From Mesorhizobium alhagi CCNWXJ12-2 (GTDB lineage: Bacteria; Pseudomonadota; Alphaproteobacteria; Rhizobiales; Rhizobiaceae), in contig NZ_AHAM01000073.1 of assembly GCF_000236565.1 (NCBI RefSeq), positions 1 to 43,063 on the forward strand: a stretch of DNA of 43,063 nucleotides, written 5' to 3'. Every line of letters begins with the position of its first letter. Position 1 is the first letter of the stretch. The notes below the pieces were generated by a model. The model was not told the DNA's origin, ran no database searches, and saw only the letters and a program-made list of their open reading frames with translations. The translations under genes and the position numbers were made by a program. Below are positions 1 through 7,770 of the stretch, piece after piece.

Positions 1-1
1 C

Positions 2-826
2 GGCGGCGGATTGCGCATCCCGATCGGCCGCGGCGCCGGCGGCGGCGGCATTTCGGGCATAATCATCCTCATCGTGCTGTTTTTCGCGCTGCGCGCCTGT
101 GGCATCGACCCACTCGAAATGCTTGCCGGCGGACCGCAGGGGCCGGGTGGCGGAGGCGGGCAGATCACAGAGACAAACACCCAGGCAAGCGACGAGATGA
201 CCCAGTTCGTCTCGACGGTGCTCGCCGAGACGGAGGATGTGTGGAACGGCATCTTCCAGGCGGAGGGGCTCGACTATACCGAGCCGACGCTGGTGCTGTT
301 TTCGGGACAGGTGCGCTCGGCCTGCGGCTATGCCTCGGCGGCGTCCGGCCCGTTCTACTGTCCGGGCGACCGCAAGGTCTATATCGACCTCGCCTTCTAT
401 GACCAACTCGAGCGCCAGTTCGAGGCCGCCGGCGACTTCGCGCAGGCCTATGTGCTGGCGCACGAGGTCGGCCACCACATCCAGAACCTGACCGGCATAC
501 TGCCGAAGTTCAACGAGATGCGGCAGTCGATGAGCCAGGCCGAGGCCAACCAGATGTCGACGCGGGTGGAATTGCAGGCCGATTGCTTCGCCGGCATATG
601 GGGGCACTATACCAACCAGAAGGGGTTGCTCGAACAGGGCGATCTCGAAGAGGCGCTGAACGCCGCCACGCAGATCGGCGACGACACGCTGCAGCGCCGC
701 ACACAGGGCTATGTCGTGCCCGAGAGCTTCAACCATGGCACGTCGGAGCAACGCGCGACCTGGTTCAATCGCGGCTTCCAGAGCGGCAAGCTGGCGGATT
801 GCGACACATTCAACAACCCGATCTGA
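2..826 (+). CDS. ypfJ: neutral zinc metallopeptidase, YpfJ family (5' end outside window)
   Basis: Membrane-anchored metalloprotease of the YpfJ (Zn_peptidase) family; the substrate is not known. The reading frame is open to the window edge. Codons before the first TTG encode Gly-Gly-Gly-Leu-Arg-Ile-Pro-Ile-Gly, the usual Gly-rich N-terminal stretch of this family, so that TTG is an internal Leu codon and the true start lies upstream of the window. Counting from that Leu, a transmembrane segment spans about residues 14-30 and a Gly/Pro linker about 40-50. The zinc motif HEVGH is at 151-155 and a likely third ligand Glu lies in ELQAD (about 187). Four cysteines flank the catalytic domain. Only about 20-25 N-terminal residues should be missing. 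The family assignment is secure; the physiological role is not. Confidence 0.92.
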   Translation, partial: GGGLRIPIGRGAGGGGISGIIILIVLFFALRACGIDPLEMLAGGPQGPGGGGGQITETNTQASDEMTQFVSTVLAETEDVWNGIFQAEGLDYTEPTLVLFSGQVRSACGYASAASGPFYCPGDRKVYIDLAFYDQLERQFEAAGDFAQAYVLAHEVGHHIQNLTGILPKFNEMRQSMSQAEANQMSTRVELQADCFAGIWGHYTNQKGLLEQGDLEEALNAATQIGDDTLQRRTQGYVVPESFNHGTSEQRATWFNRGFQSGKLADCDTFNNPI

Positions 827-936
827 GGGTTTGGCGCAACGCCGAGGCTTCTCTCCTCTCCCGCTTTCCTACGGGAAGAAATCCGAGGCGGTGAGGGGCA
901 GCACGAACTGTCCAATGCCGGCTCAGCCCCTCATCC

Positions 937-976
937 GTCACTTCGTGACACCTTCTCCCCGTGAACGGGGAGAAGG
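937..976. repeat. double-hairpin intergenic palindromic repeat
   Basis: Two adjacent inverted repeats: GTCAC-TTC-GTGAC (937-949), then CCTTCTCCCC-GTGAAC-GGGGAGAAGG (951-976, a perfect 10-bp stem). This composition, with its CCCCTCATCCGTC lead-in, is typical of small dispersed palindromic repeats in Mesorhizobium-like genomes. It lies in the 259-bp gap between ypfJ and the LysM gene; the rest of the gap shows nothing gene-like. It could fold in the ypfJ 3' transcript, but there is no U-tract for a terminator. Confidence 0.75.
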
Positions 977-1085
977 AAGAGTGCGCCCACCGCCTTTTCT
1001 CGCGCCAATGTGATCTGCTTCACCGACATCGCTGCCCGCCCCTTGCATTCTATGCTCCCGCAGTCCCCGCAAGGAGCACACCGCC

Positions 1086-1577
1086 ATGCCCAATGAAATC
1101 CAGCAGCCGAAACCGTTCGACCTCGTCGGCGATCCCGTACTGATATCCGGCATCGGCCAGGGGTTCGAGGCGACGCTCAACTGGCGCGTCCATGACGGGC
1201 ATGACGAGCGCACCGGCTTCTTCACTGTCGGCGGCGGCACTGGCGAGCACGGCCAGTTCCAGGTTCAAGCGGCGATCGGCGCGGCTGCCTTCCAGCTCGA
1301 CCGGCTGTTCGTCGAGGTATTCGAGGAGAGTGCGCAGGACGGTTCGGAGATCAACAAGGTGATCGTGCCGGTGATCTACGGTCCGCGCATCGTCCAAAAC
1401 TATATCGGCTTCCGCATCCATGTGGTGAAGCCGGGCGATACGCTGTCGAAGATCTCCGAGGAGCACTATGGCAGCACGACCCAGTTCCAGCGCATCGTGC
1501 GCGCCAATCCGCTGGTGATCGACAATCCGAACCTGATCTTCCCGGGCCAGCAGCTGAAAGTGCCGATCGGCGCGTGA
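1086..1577 (+). CDS. Gmad2 Ig-like and LysM domain protein
   Basis: A 163-residue protein. Residues about 10-100 resemble the Gmad2 immunoglobulin-like domain (conserved GFEATLNWRVHDG and GFFTVGGGTGE stretches). A C-terminal LysM domain covers about 110-160 (VKPGDTLSKISEEHYG, ending NLIFPGQQLKVP). LysM domains bind the glycan of peptidoglycan, so a cell-envelope role is likely. No signal peptide is visible, which leaves the location open; homologues in rhizobia are also predicted without a clear one. The start is fixed by AAGGAG at 1071-1076, 9 nt before ATG. It is monocistronic and convergent with the SH3-domain gene. Confidence 0.85.
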   Translation: MPNEIQQPKPFDLVGDPVLISGIGQGFEATLNWRVHDGHDERTGFFTVGGGTGEHGQFQVQAAIGAAAFQLDRLFVEVFEESAQDGSEINKVIVPVIYGPRIVQNYIGFRIHVVKPGDTLSKISEEHYGSTTQFQRIVRANPLVIDNPNLIFPGQQLKVPIGA

Positions 1578-1605
1578 CAGGCCTTTGCCGCGGATGGAAT
1601 CCCCG

Positions 1606-1621
1606 CCGGCCCTCGGGCCGG
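1606..1621. terminator. GC-rich hairpin between convergent genes
   Basis: CCGGCCC-TC-GGGCCGG forms a perfect 7-bp palindromic stem in the 48-bp gap between two convergent stop codons. No T-run follows on either strand, so it is at best a weak or factor-assisted terminator. Confidence 0.35.
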
Positions 1622-1625
1622 GCCG

Positions 1626-2444
1626 TCAGGACTCGCGGATGAAGCGCTTGTAGATCCAGCCCTTCTTGCCGTCGAACACGACTTCGCACCAGGCCTTGCA
1701 GTCGAGAACGCTGACCGACGCCTTGGCCGGCACCACGGCGACGACCCTGGACTCGTCATTGGGACCGGAGCGCAGATTGACATATTTTGTCACGCGCGCC
1801 TCGCGACCCTCCTCGGCCTCTTCTTCCGCTTTGCCGGCTTCCTCGTCGCGGGGCTCGGGGAATGGAGCGGAGGCGGGGAGGGGAACCGTCGCGATCGCGG
1901 TCTCGTCGGCTGGGTCGTCATTCTCCGAGGCCGAGCCGTCGAACTGCCGCCCGGTCGCGTCGCCTTGTTCGGCGTAGGCCATTGCGGGCGCGGCTGACGG
2001 CGTCTTTTCCTGGCCCGGGAATTTCGGCGCGGATGTTGCCGCCGGTTTCAACGCGACCGTCGCGGCGCGCTGCGCCGGAGCGGCGGCTTGCAGGCCGGCA
2101 GGCGCGGCCTTGGCTTGAGCGGTGTCGTGCCGGAGCGGCGTGGCAGACTTTGGGGCGGCCTTCGCCGCCGCGAGCGCCGCCTCGGCCTTGTCGGCGGCGG
2201 CAGCCCTGATGGTTTCACGCACCGTGGCGGGGGCTTCCGCGGCGGCGCGCATCACGGCGCGTTCGGCAAGGTGGTCGACGAACATTGCGCTCAACGTACC
2301 GGCCGCGACCACGGAGGACACGGCGGCGGCGACGCCCGCCATTCTGCGGGCTTTGCGCCAATCCAGGCGCACCCGAAACAGCCGTTTCGGTACGCCGGCG
2401 GCGCCGAGTTTACGGAAATTTTTCACACTGAACCCTCTACGCAT
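1626..2444 (-). CDS. membrane-anchored SH3-domain protein
   Basis: A 272-residue protein. It has a basic N-terminus (MRRGFSVKNFRK), one transmembrane segment at about residues 37-57, and a long Ala/Pro-rich low-complexity middle (about 60-205). A bacterial SH3 domain (SH3_3 type) follows at about 213-270, with the usual YVNLRSGP opening and a GWIYKRFI ending. The layout predicts a single-pass inner-membrane protein whose SH3 domain sits in the periplasm on a flexible tether, probably touching peptidoglycan or an envelope enzyme. No catalytic residues are seen. The function is unknown beyond domain content. It is convergent with the LysM gene and in tandem with carA, about 97 bp downstream of it. 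Confidence 0.8.
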   Translation of the reverse strand: MRRGFSVKNFRKLGAAGVPKRLFRVRLDWRKARRMAGVAAAVSSVVAAGTLSAMFVDHLAERAVMRAAAEAPATVRETIRAAAADKAEAALAAAKAAPKSATPLRHDTAQAKAAPAGLQAAAPAQRAATVALKPAATSAPKFPGQEKTPSAAPAMAYAEQGDATGRQFDGSASENDDPADETAIATVPLPASAPFPEPRDEEAGKAEEEAEEGREARVTKYVNLRSGPNDESRVVAVVPAKASVSVLDCKAWCEVVFDGKKGWIYKRFIRES

Positions 2445-2540
2445 GCCCCCGCATGCCGAATCATGGCCTGCAAATGTGGCCAGTTCGGGTCAGAATTGTG
2501 CCTATCCCCTTGAAAGGGTGCGGGGTTTCGGCGCAGCCGC

Positions 2541-3743
2541 TCAACGTTCGGCCAGCGCCGGCTCGCCCTTCCTCTCGCGGATCAGATTGGCGAAGCGACG
2601 GAACAGGTAGTGCGAATCCTGCGGGCCGGGCGAGGCCTCGGGGTGATGCTGCACCGAGAACACCGGCTTGCCGGCAAGCGAGATGCCGCAATTGGAGCCG
2701 TCGAACAGCGAGACGTGGGTTTCCTCGACGCCTTCGGGCAGCGACTTCGAATCGACCGAGAAGCCGTGATTCATCGACACGATCTCGACCTTTCCGGTGG
2801 TATGGTCTTTCACCGGGTGATTGGCGCCGTGATGGCCCTGGTGCATCTTTTCGGTCGTGCCGCCGAGCGCCAGCGCCAGCATCTGGTGGCCTAGGCAGAT
2901 GCCGAACACCGGCAGTTCGGTCTTCAGCAGATCCTTGATCACCGGCACGGCGTATTCGCCGGTGGCGGCCGGGTCGCCGGGACCGTTGGAGAGAAAGACG
3001 CCGTCCGGTTTCATGGCGAGGATCTCGTCGGCGCCGGTCCTGGCCGGCACGACGGTGACCTTGGCGCCAAGGCCGGCAAGCAGCCTCAGTATGTTGCGCT
3101 TGATGCCGTAGTCTATGGCGACGACGTGCATGGAAGGCTCGACCTGCTCGCCATAGCCTTCATCCCAGACCCAGGGCGTTTCCCGCCAGACCGACGACTG
3201 GCCGGAGGTGACTTCCTTCGCCAGGTCGAGGCCGACAAGGCCGGACCACGCCTTTGCCCTGGCCTTCAGGTCGTCGATGTCAAACCTGCCGTCGGGCGCG
3301 TGCGCGATGACGGCGTTGGGCGCACCCTTCTCCCGGATCAGCGCGGTCAGCGCGCGGGTGTCAACGCCCGAGATGGCGATGACGCCGCGCCGCTTCAGCC
3401 ACTGGTCGAGATGGCCGGAGGCGCGGTAGCTCGACGGGTTGGTGACGTCGGCCTTGAACACGGCGCCGACAGCGCCGGCGCGCGCCGCCGGGTTCAGGTC
3501 CTCGATATCCTCGTCATTGGCGCCGATATTGCCGATATGCGGGAAGGTGAAGGTGACGATCTGGCCGGCATAGGACGGGTCGGTGAGGATTTCCTGATAG
3601 CCGGTAAGCGCCGTGTTGAAGCACACTTCAGCCACAGCGCTGCCCGTCGCGCCGAGCCCGCGCCCTTCGATGACGGTGCCGTCGGCGAGCACCAGAAGGG
3701 CGGTCGGCATTTCGGTTGCCCAGGGGGCGGTGGCGGCGGCCAT
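2541..3743 (-). CDS. carA: carbamoyl-phosphate synthase small subunit
   Basis: The glutaminase subunit of carbamoyl-phosphate synthase. It releases ammonia from glutamine for CarB and so feeds arginine and pyrimidine synthesis in the cytoplasm. With the chosen start it has 400 residues, the normal length. The N-terminal CPSase small-chain domain covers about 11-150 and the class I glutamine amidotransferase domain about 205-392. The nucleophile is Cys283 in GICLGHQ, and His367 and Glu369 in HHPEA complete the triad. The frame is open for a further 66 codons upstream, but ATG at 3743 is preceded by GGAG 8 nt away and matches the family N-terminus. carB is not in this window. It is divergent from yqeY. 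Confidence 0.97.
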   Translation of the reverse strand: MAAATAPWATEMPTALLVLADGTVIEGRGLGATGSAVAEVCFNTALTGYQEILTDPSYAGQIVTFTFPHIGNIGANDEDIEDLNPAARAGAVGAVFKADVTNPSSYRASGHLDQWLKRRGVIAISGVDTRALTALIREKGAPNAVIAHAPDGRFDIDDLKARAKAWSGLVGLDLAKEVTSGQSSVWRETPWVWDEGYGEQVEPSMHVVAIDYGIKRNILRLLAGLGAKVTVVPARTGADEILAMKPDGVFLSNGPGDPAATGEYAVPVIKDLLKTELPVFGICLGHQMLALALGGTTEKMHQGHHGANHPVKDHTTGKVEIVSMNHGFSVDSKSLPEGVEETHVSLFDGSNCGISLAGKPVFSVQHHPEASPGPQDSHYLFRRFANLIRERKGEPALAER

Positions 3744-3961
3744 AGCGGTGCTCCGTGTCGATCGGGTCAGGCAGGCTGCGCCCTTGAAAAGCGGCCCGCA
3801 AAAGGCCATATGGCGCAACGAAAAGCACGGGACGCCGCGATGGTCGCGAACTCCCCGTGCACGGCAAAACAGTTCATGCAAGGCGCGGAGAATAAGCGAA
3901 GCAGCCCGACCGGTCAATGACCACGGACGCGGTGAAGCCAAATAATTTCCTTTGGAAAACA

Positions 3962-3986
3962 GGAACTTGGCGGCTCACATTGCGTT
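3962..3986 (+). promoter_or_regulatory. EcfG-type general stress promoter of yqeY
   Basis: GGAAC (3962-3966), 16 nt, then CGTT (3983-3986): an exact match to the alphaproteobacterial EcfG sigma promoter consensus. The predicted transcript start is near 3993, about 48 nt before the yqeY ATG. It lies in the 297-bp carA-yqeY divergent gap, which otherwise shows no gene. Confidence 0.7.
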
Positions 3987-4040
3987 TGCGTTGATCGGTC
4001 GCGGGCGTTATTGTCGCTCGCCGGTAAAGGAGATTCCGCC

Positions 4041-4490
4041 ATGCGCGAGCAAATCGCCCAGGCACTCAAATCGTCGCTCAAAGCCCAGGACAAGCGGTCG
4101 ACGTCGACGCTGCGCCTGATCAACGCGGCAATCCAGGATCGCGACATCGCCAATCGCGGCGCGGGCAAGGACCCCGTCAGCGACGAGGAGATCATGCAGA
4201 TCCTGGCCAAGATGGTGAAGCAGCGCGAGGAATCGGCCAAGGCCTTCGAGGAAGGCAACAGGCTGGAACTCGCGGCGCAGGAGCGCGACGAGATCGCGAT
4301 CATCCGCGGCTTCATGCCCAAGCAGCTCGGCGAGGACGCCGTGAAGCAGGCCTGCCAGCAGGTCATTCACGAGGTCGGCGCCGACGGCCTGCGGGACATG
4401 GGCCGCTGCATGAACGCGCTCAAGGAGAAGTTCCCGGGCAAGATGGACTTCGGCAAGGCCAGCGGCATCGTCAAGACGATGCTGCAGTAG
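4041..4490 (+). CDS. yqeY: GatB/YqeY domain protein
   Basis: A 149-residue YqeY-family protein, homologous to the tRNA-binding tail of the GatB subunit of Asp-tRNA(Asn)/Glu-tRNA(Gln) amidotransferase but free-standing. Its function is unproven; a link to tRNA or to stress has been suggested by homology. Almost the whole length is the domain: an N-terminal helical part with LRLINAAIQ near residue 30, and the conserved IRGFMPKQL near 91-99. The ATG at 4041 is supported by AAAGGAG 10 nt upstream; an in-frame earlier GTG has no such site. It is followed by a strong terminator, so it is a single-gene transcript, and preceded by a consensus EcfG promoter. Confidence 0.93.
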   Translation: MREQIAQALKSSLKAQDKRSTSTLRLINAAIQDRDIANRGAGKDPVSDEEIMQILAKMVKQREESAKAFEEGNRLELAAQERDEIAIIRGFMPKQLGEDAVKQACQQVIHEVGADGLRDMGRCMNALKEKFPGKMDFGKASGIVKTMLQ

Positions 4491-4521
4491 GCGAGAGCCG
4501 ACGGCCAGTGATGGTCATGTG

Positions 4522-4551
4522 AAGCCGGCCTGCAAGGGCCGGCTTTTTTTG
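4522..4551 (+). terminator. rho-independent terminator of yqeY
   Basis: AAGCCGGCC (4522-4530), 6-nt loop, GGCCGGCTT (4537-4545), then a run of T to 4550. A perfect 9-bp stem with a U-tract, 32 nt after the yqeY stop. Confidence 0.92.
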
Positions 4552-4596
4552 CGTTTTCCGTCCGGTTGCTGCAAGCGCCGTTCCGGTCGCCGAACG

Positions 4597-5460
4597 TTAC
4601 CTTGCGAACTTCCGCGCCCCGGCTACGCACAGGATAACGCCGACGGTGACCGCGAGCATGAGTCCGCTTACGGGTTCATGGAGCAGCGTCGCCGCCAAAG
4701 CGAGACCAAAGAACGGTTGAAGCAACTGCAACTGCCCCACGGCAGCGATGCCGCCCTGCGCCAGTCCGCGATACCAGAACACGAAGCCGATAAGCATGCT
4801 GAACAAGGATACGTAGGCAAGGCTGATCCAGGTCGGCGTACCCACGCCCGCAAATGACGGCGGTATCAGAAACCATGTGAGCGGCATCATGACGGGCAGC
4901 GACAGGACAAGCGCCCATGAGATGACCTGCCAACCTCCCAGCGAGCGCGACAATCTTGCGCCTTCGGCATAGCCGAGCCCGCAGGCAATGATGGCGGCAA
5001 GCATCAAGGCATCGCCTTGGGGTGAGGCTGACAGGCCCTGCATCAGCGCGAAGCCGACCACCAGCGAGCTGCCCAGCAGCGAGAACATCCAGAAAGCCGG
5101 GCGGGGATGTTCGCCGCCGCGTATCACGCCGAAGATAGCCGTCGCCAGCGGCAGCAATCCGATAAAGACGATGGAATGCGCCGAAGTGACGTATTGGAGC
5201 GCAAGCGCGGTAAGGAGCGGAAAGCCCACCACAACGCCCAATGCGACGATCATCAGTGGAACATGGTCGCCGCGAGCCGGGCGCTTCTCCTTGAAGGCAA
5301 GCAGCAGGAGGACGGCCAGGAGGCCGGCGATGGCGGCGCGGGCGACGGTGAGGAACACGGGGTCGAGTTCCATAACAGCAACCCGCGTCGCCGGCAGGGA
5401 GCCGCTGAAGATCAGGACGCCGATTAACCCGTTGATCCAACCTGCCGCTGTCCTGTCCAT
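4597..5460 (-). CDS. EamA/DMT-family exporter
   Basis: A 287-residue integral membrane protein of the drug/metabolite transporter superfamily. It has two EamA repeats and about ten hydrophobic segments spread from residue 9 to 280. Typical features are the N-terminal SGSLPATRVAVMELDP stretch and Leu-rich helices ending in FVFWYRGLAQGG. Members export amino acids, metabolites or drugs; the substrate cannot be read from the sequence. It is transcribed away from the MocR-type regulator, with 108 bp between the starts and a strong inverted repeat in that gap. The regulator therefore probably controls this exporter, which would point to an amino-acid- or vitamin-related substrate. That link is an inference. 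Confidence 0.88.
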   Translation of the reverse strand: MDRTAAGWINGLIGVLIFSGSLPATRVAVMELDPVFLTVARAAIAGLLAVLLLLAFKEKRPARGDHVPLMIVALGVVVGFPLLTALALQYVTSAHSIVFIGLLPLATAIFGVIRGGEHPRPAFWMFSLLGSSLVVGFALMQGLSASPQGDALMLAAIIACGLGYAEGARLSRSLGGWQVISWALVLSLPVMMPLTWFLIPPSFAGVGTPTWISLAYVSLFSMLIGFVFWYRGLAQGGIAAVGQLQLLQPFFGLALAATLLHEPVSGLMLAVTVGVILCVAGARKFAR

Positions 5461-5517
5461 GCCCCGACCCTTCGATTTGCCGGCCCCTTATCTGCTCCGG
5501 CGGCTGGCGCAGCCAGT

Positions 5518-5547
5518 AACGGTTCGGTACAATTTAGCCGAACTGTT
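5518..5547. promoter_or_regulatory. candidate MocR operator between divergent genes
   Basis: AACGGTTCGG (5518-5527), a 10-bp spacer, then CCGAACTGTT (5538-5547). The arms are complementary at 9 of 10 positions and their centres are 20 bp apart, two helical turns. The site lies 58 bp upstream of the EamA start and 21 bp upstream of the regulator start, so a bound dimer could act on both. The AT-rich spacer TACAATTTAG may hold a -10 element. Confidence 0.7.
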
Positions 5548-5568
5548 ATGCTGAAAGGGGCAGTACGG

Positions 5569-6978
5569 ATGGACGAACAGACGGCAGGAGGCACTCGTGT
5601 CGACATGGTCATGGCTACGATCCGGCAACGCATTGCCGGACGCAGCCTGACGCCGGGCGCAAGGCTGCCGTCGATCCGGAAATCCGCTTCGGCGCTGAAG
5701 GTTTCGCCTTCAACAGTCGTGGATGCTTACGAGCGGCTGGTTGCGGAGGGAGCGATCCGCTCACGTCCAGGCTCTGGATTCTACGTCGCCAACCAGACGG
5801 CTCCGCTGTCGCTCTCCGAGATCGGCCCCAAGGTCGACCGCGCCGTCGATCCTTTCTGGGTCTCGCGGCAATCGCTGGAATCAAGCGACGGCGTCTTGAA
5901 GCCCGGCTGCGGCTGGCTTCCTCCGTCATGGCTGCCGGAGGACAGCATCAGGAGGGCGCTTCGTGCACTCGCGCGCGCTGACGGTGCCGTGCTTGCCGAC
6001 TACGGCTCCCCTTTGGGCCTGCCGGCACTGCGCCAGTTCCTGGCGCGGCGCATGGCCGAACGAGGCATCGAGTCTTCGCCCGACCAGATCATGCTGACGG
6101 AATCCGGCACGCAGGCAATGGATCTGCTGTGTCGCCTCTTGCTTGAGCCCGGCGACACCGTGCTCGTCGACGATCCTTGCTACTTCAACTTCCAGGCCCT
6201 GCTTCGCGCCCACCGCGCCAAGATCGTCAGCGTGCCTTATACGCCCGTCGGTCCGGACATCGAGCTATATGGACAGGCGCTCAACGAGCATCGTCCGCGG
6301 CTCTACATCACGAATTCCGCGATCCACAATCCAACCGGCGCGATCCTGTCTCCGGTTGTGGCTCACAAGGTGCTCAAGCTCGCGGATCAATTCGGGCTGA
6401 CCATCATCGAAGATGATCTTTTCGCCGACTTCGAGCGCCTGCCGGCGCCGCGTCTTTCAGCCTTCGACGGGCTCGACCGCGTCGTCCTGATCGGCAGCTT
6501 CTCCAAGACGATTTCAGCGTCGGTGCGATGCGGGTTCGTGGCCGCGCGCCCGGAATGGATCGAAGGGCTCATCGATCTTAAGATCGCCACCTCGTTCGGC
6601 GGCGGGCGGCTGGGCGCCGAACTGGTTCTGGCCGTGCTCAGCGATGGCCGCTACCGAAAGCATATGGAGACCCTGCGCAGCCGTCTCGGCAGCGCCATGT
6701 CCGATGTTGCGGCCAGGTTGAAAGCCATCGCGATTGAACCCTGGCTGATGCCGGAGGCAGGCATGTTGCTGTGGTGCCGTCTTCCCGGTGACGTCGATGC
6801 AGCAGACCTTGCCCGGGCGGCGGTTGCCGAAAACGTGGTTCTGGCGCCGGGGAATGCATTCAGCGTGTCGCAGTCCGCCGGCAATTTCATGCGTTTCAAC
6901 GTTTCTCAAACGCTGGACGACCGCATATTCGAGGTGTTGCGGCGGTCCCTCGATCGCGCCCGCAAATCCGGCTCGTGA
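5569..6978 (+). CDS. MocR-family GntR/aminotransferase-like regulator
   Basis: A 469-residue transcription factor. A GntR winged helix-turn-helix covers about residues 10-78 (GARLPSIRKSASALKVSPST, then GSGFYV). It is joined to a fold-type I aminotransferase-like domain at about 105-465 that binds pyridoxal phosphate. The PLP lysine is K313 in GSFSKT, and the HNPTG loop (N254) and the IIEDDLF segment are intact. Such proteins sense amino-acid or vitamin-B6-like ligands and usually regulate a neighbouring gene. ATG at 5569 is preferred over the ATG at 5548 because AAAGGGG lies 9-15 nt before it and the upstream ATG abuts the operator. The likely target is the divergent EamA gene. Confidence 0.92.
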   Translation: MDEQTAGGTRVDMVMATIRQRIAGRSLTPGARLPSIRKSASALKVSPSTVVDAYERLVAEGAIRSRPGSGFYVANQTAPLSLSEIGPKVDRAVDPFWVSRQSLESSDGVLKPGCGWLPPSWLPEDSIRRALRALARADGAVLADYGSPLGLPALRQFLARRMAERGIESSPDQIMLTESGTQAMDLLCRLLLEPGDTVLVDDPCYFNFQALLRAHRAKIVSVPYTPVGPDIELYGQALNEHRPRLYITNSAIHNPTGAILSPVVAHKVLKLADQFGLTIIEDDLFADFERLPAPRLSAFDGLDRVVLIGSFSKTISASVRCGFVAARPEWIEGLIDLKIATSFGGGRLGAELVLAVLSDGRYRKHMETLRSRLGSAMSDVAARLKAIAIEPWLMPEAGMLLWCRLPGDVDAADLARAAVAENVVLAPGNAFSVSQSAGNFMRFNVSQTLDDRIFEVLRRSLDRARKSGS

Positions 6979-7047
6979 GCGAAAGCCGCAGCGCAACGTC
7001 GGCTTCTGAAGCATTCGGACCGAACGGTCCAGCCCCCGAAAATTGCC

Positions 7048-7072
7048 GGAACGATCGTTCGGCAGGGACGTT
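7048..7072 (+). promoter_or_regulatory. EcfG-type promoter of the HPF-CSD gene
   Basis: GGAAC (7048-7052), 16 nt, CGTT (7069-7072): an exact EcfG consensus, 44 nt before the ATG at 7116. The -35 box overlaps a perfect 12-bp palindrome GAACGATCGTTC (7049-7060). A second near-palindrome, GGACCG-AA-CGGTCC, lies just upstream (7017-7030). These may be binding sites of another regulator or chance symmetry. Confidence 0.75.
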
Positions 7073-7115
7073 GGCAGGTTGCCGCCCGCGCGGCCAGACA
7101 ATAGCGAGAAAACCG

Positions 7116-7694
7116 ATGCAAATCCCTCTCGAAATCGCCTTCCACAGAATAGACAAATCCGACGCCGCCGAAAGCGAGATCCGCGCCCGCGTGGACAAAC
7201 TGGAAAAGCTCTATGGCGGGCTGGTGGGCTGTCGCGTGCGGGTCGACCAGCGCGCCGACAAGAACCGGACGCCGCCGGTGGTCCATATCGAGATGAGTGT
7301 GCCCGGCCACAAGGATCTGGTCGTCGCCTATGAACCCGAACGCCTGATGCAGAAGTTCCAGAACCCGGATCTGCGCAACGCCATCTCCGACGCCTTCGAC
7401 GCCGCCGAACGGCAGATCGTCGAATTCAAGCGGCAGCGCGAGGGCGGCGCGACCGCGGATTATCATGACGGGACGAACCAGTTCCTCGGCCAGGTGGCCG
7501 AGATGCATCCCGAAGAGGACCACGGTTTCCTGATGACCAAGGAGGGCGGGCTGCTCTACTTCCACCGCAATAGTCTGCTCAGCGGCGATTTCGACAAGCT
7601 GAAGCGCGGCGACGAAGTCCATTACGTCGAGGATATGGGCGATACCGGGCCGACCGCCGCCAAGGTGCGTCCGGTGGAAACGCCTGAATCGTGA
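7116..7694 (+). CDS. HPF/RaiA ribosome-associated protein fused to a cold-shock domain
   Basis: A 192-residue protein. Residues 1 to about 115 match the HPF/RaiA fold (MQIPLEIAFHRID, VDKLEKLYG, VHIEMSVPGHKDL, AISDAFDAAERQIVEFKR), which binds the decoding region of the 30S subunit in resting cells. Residues about 125-185 form a cold-shock domain (GQVAEMHPEEDHGFL and LLYFHRNSLL carry the RNP-like aromatic motifs), replacing the dimerisation domain of long HPFs. This architecture occurs in rhizobia. It is expected to protect ribosomes or RNA under stress. The start at 7116 begins the HPF fold exactly; the frame upstream is open but has no homology. An exact EcfG promoter lies 44 nt upstream. Confidence 0.88.
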   Translation: MQIPLEIAFHRIDKSDAAESEIRARVDKLEKLYGGLVGCRVRVDQRADKNRTPPVVHIEMSVPGHKDLVVAYEPERLMQKFQNPDLRNAISDAFDAAERQIVEFKRQREGGATADYHDGTNQFLGQVAEMHPEEDHGFLMTKEGGLLYFHRNSLLSGDFDKLKRGDEVHYVEDMGDTGPTAAKVRPVETPES

Positions 7695-7704
7695 TCGATT
7701 TTTG

Positions 7705-7729
7705 GGAACCATGGCCGTTCGGCCCTGTT
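7705..7729 (+). promoter_or_regulatory. EcfG-like promoter of the DUF2267 gene
   Basis: GGAAC (7705-7709), 16 nt, TGTT (7726-7729): eight of nine consensus bases. The predicted transcript start is near 7736, leaving about 35 nt of leader with GGAGGT at 7761-7766. It lies in the 76-bp gap after the HPF-CSD gene. Confidence 0.55.
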
Positions 7730-7770
7730 TTTCAGGCACACAGGCAAGCGCAGGAAAACAGGAGGTAGCG

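Noticed and set aside
3744-3941. N-terminal extension of carA
   Set aside because: No similarity to CarA N-termini, and a ribosome site precedes the ATG at 3743.
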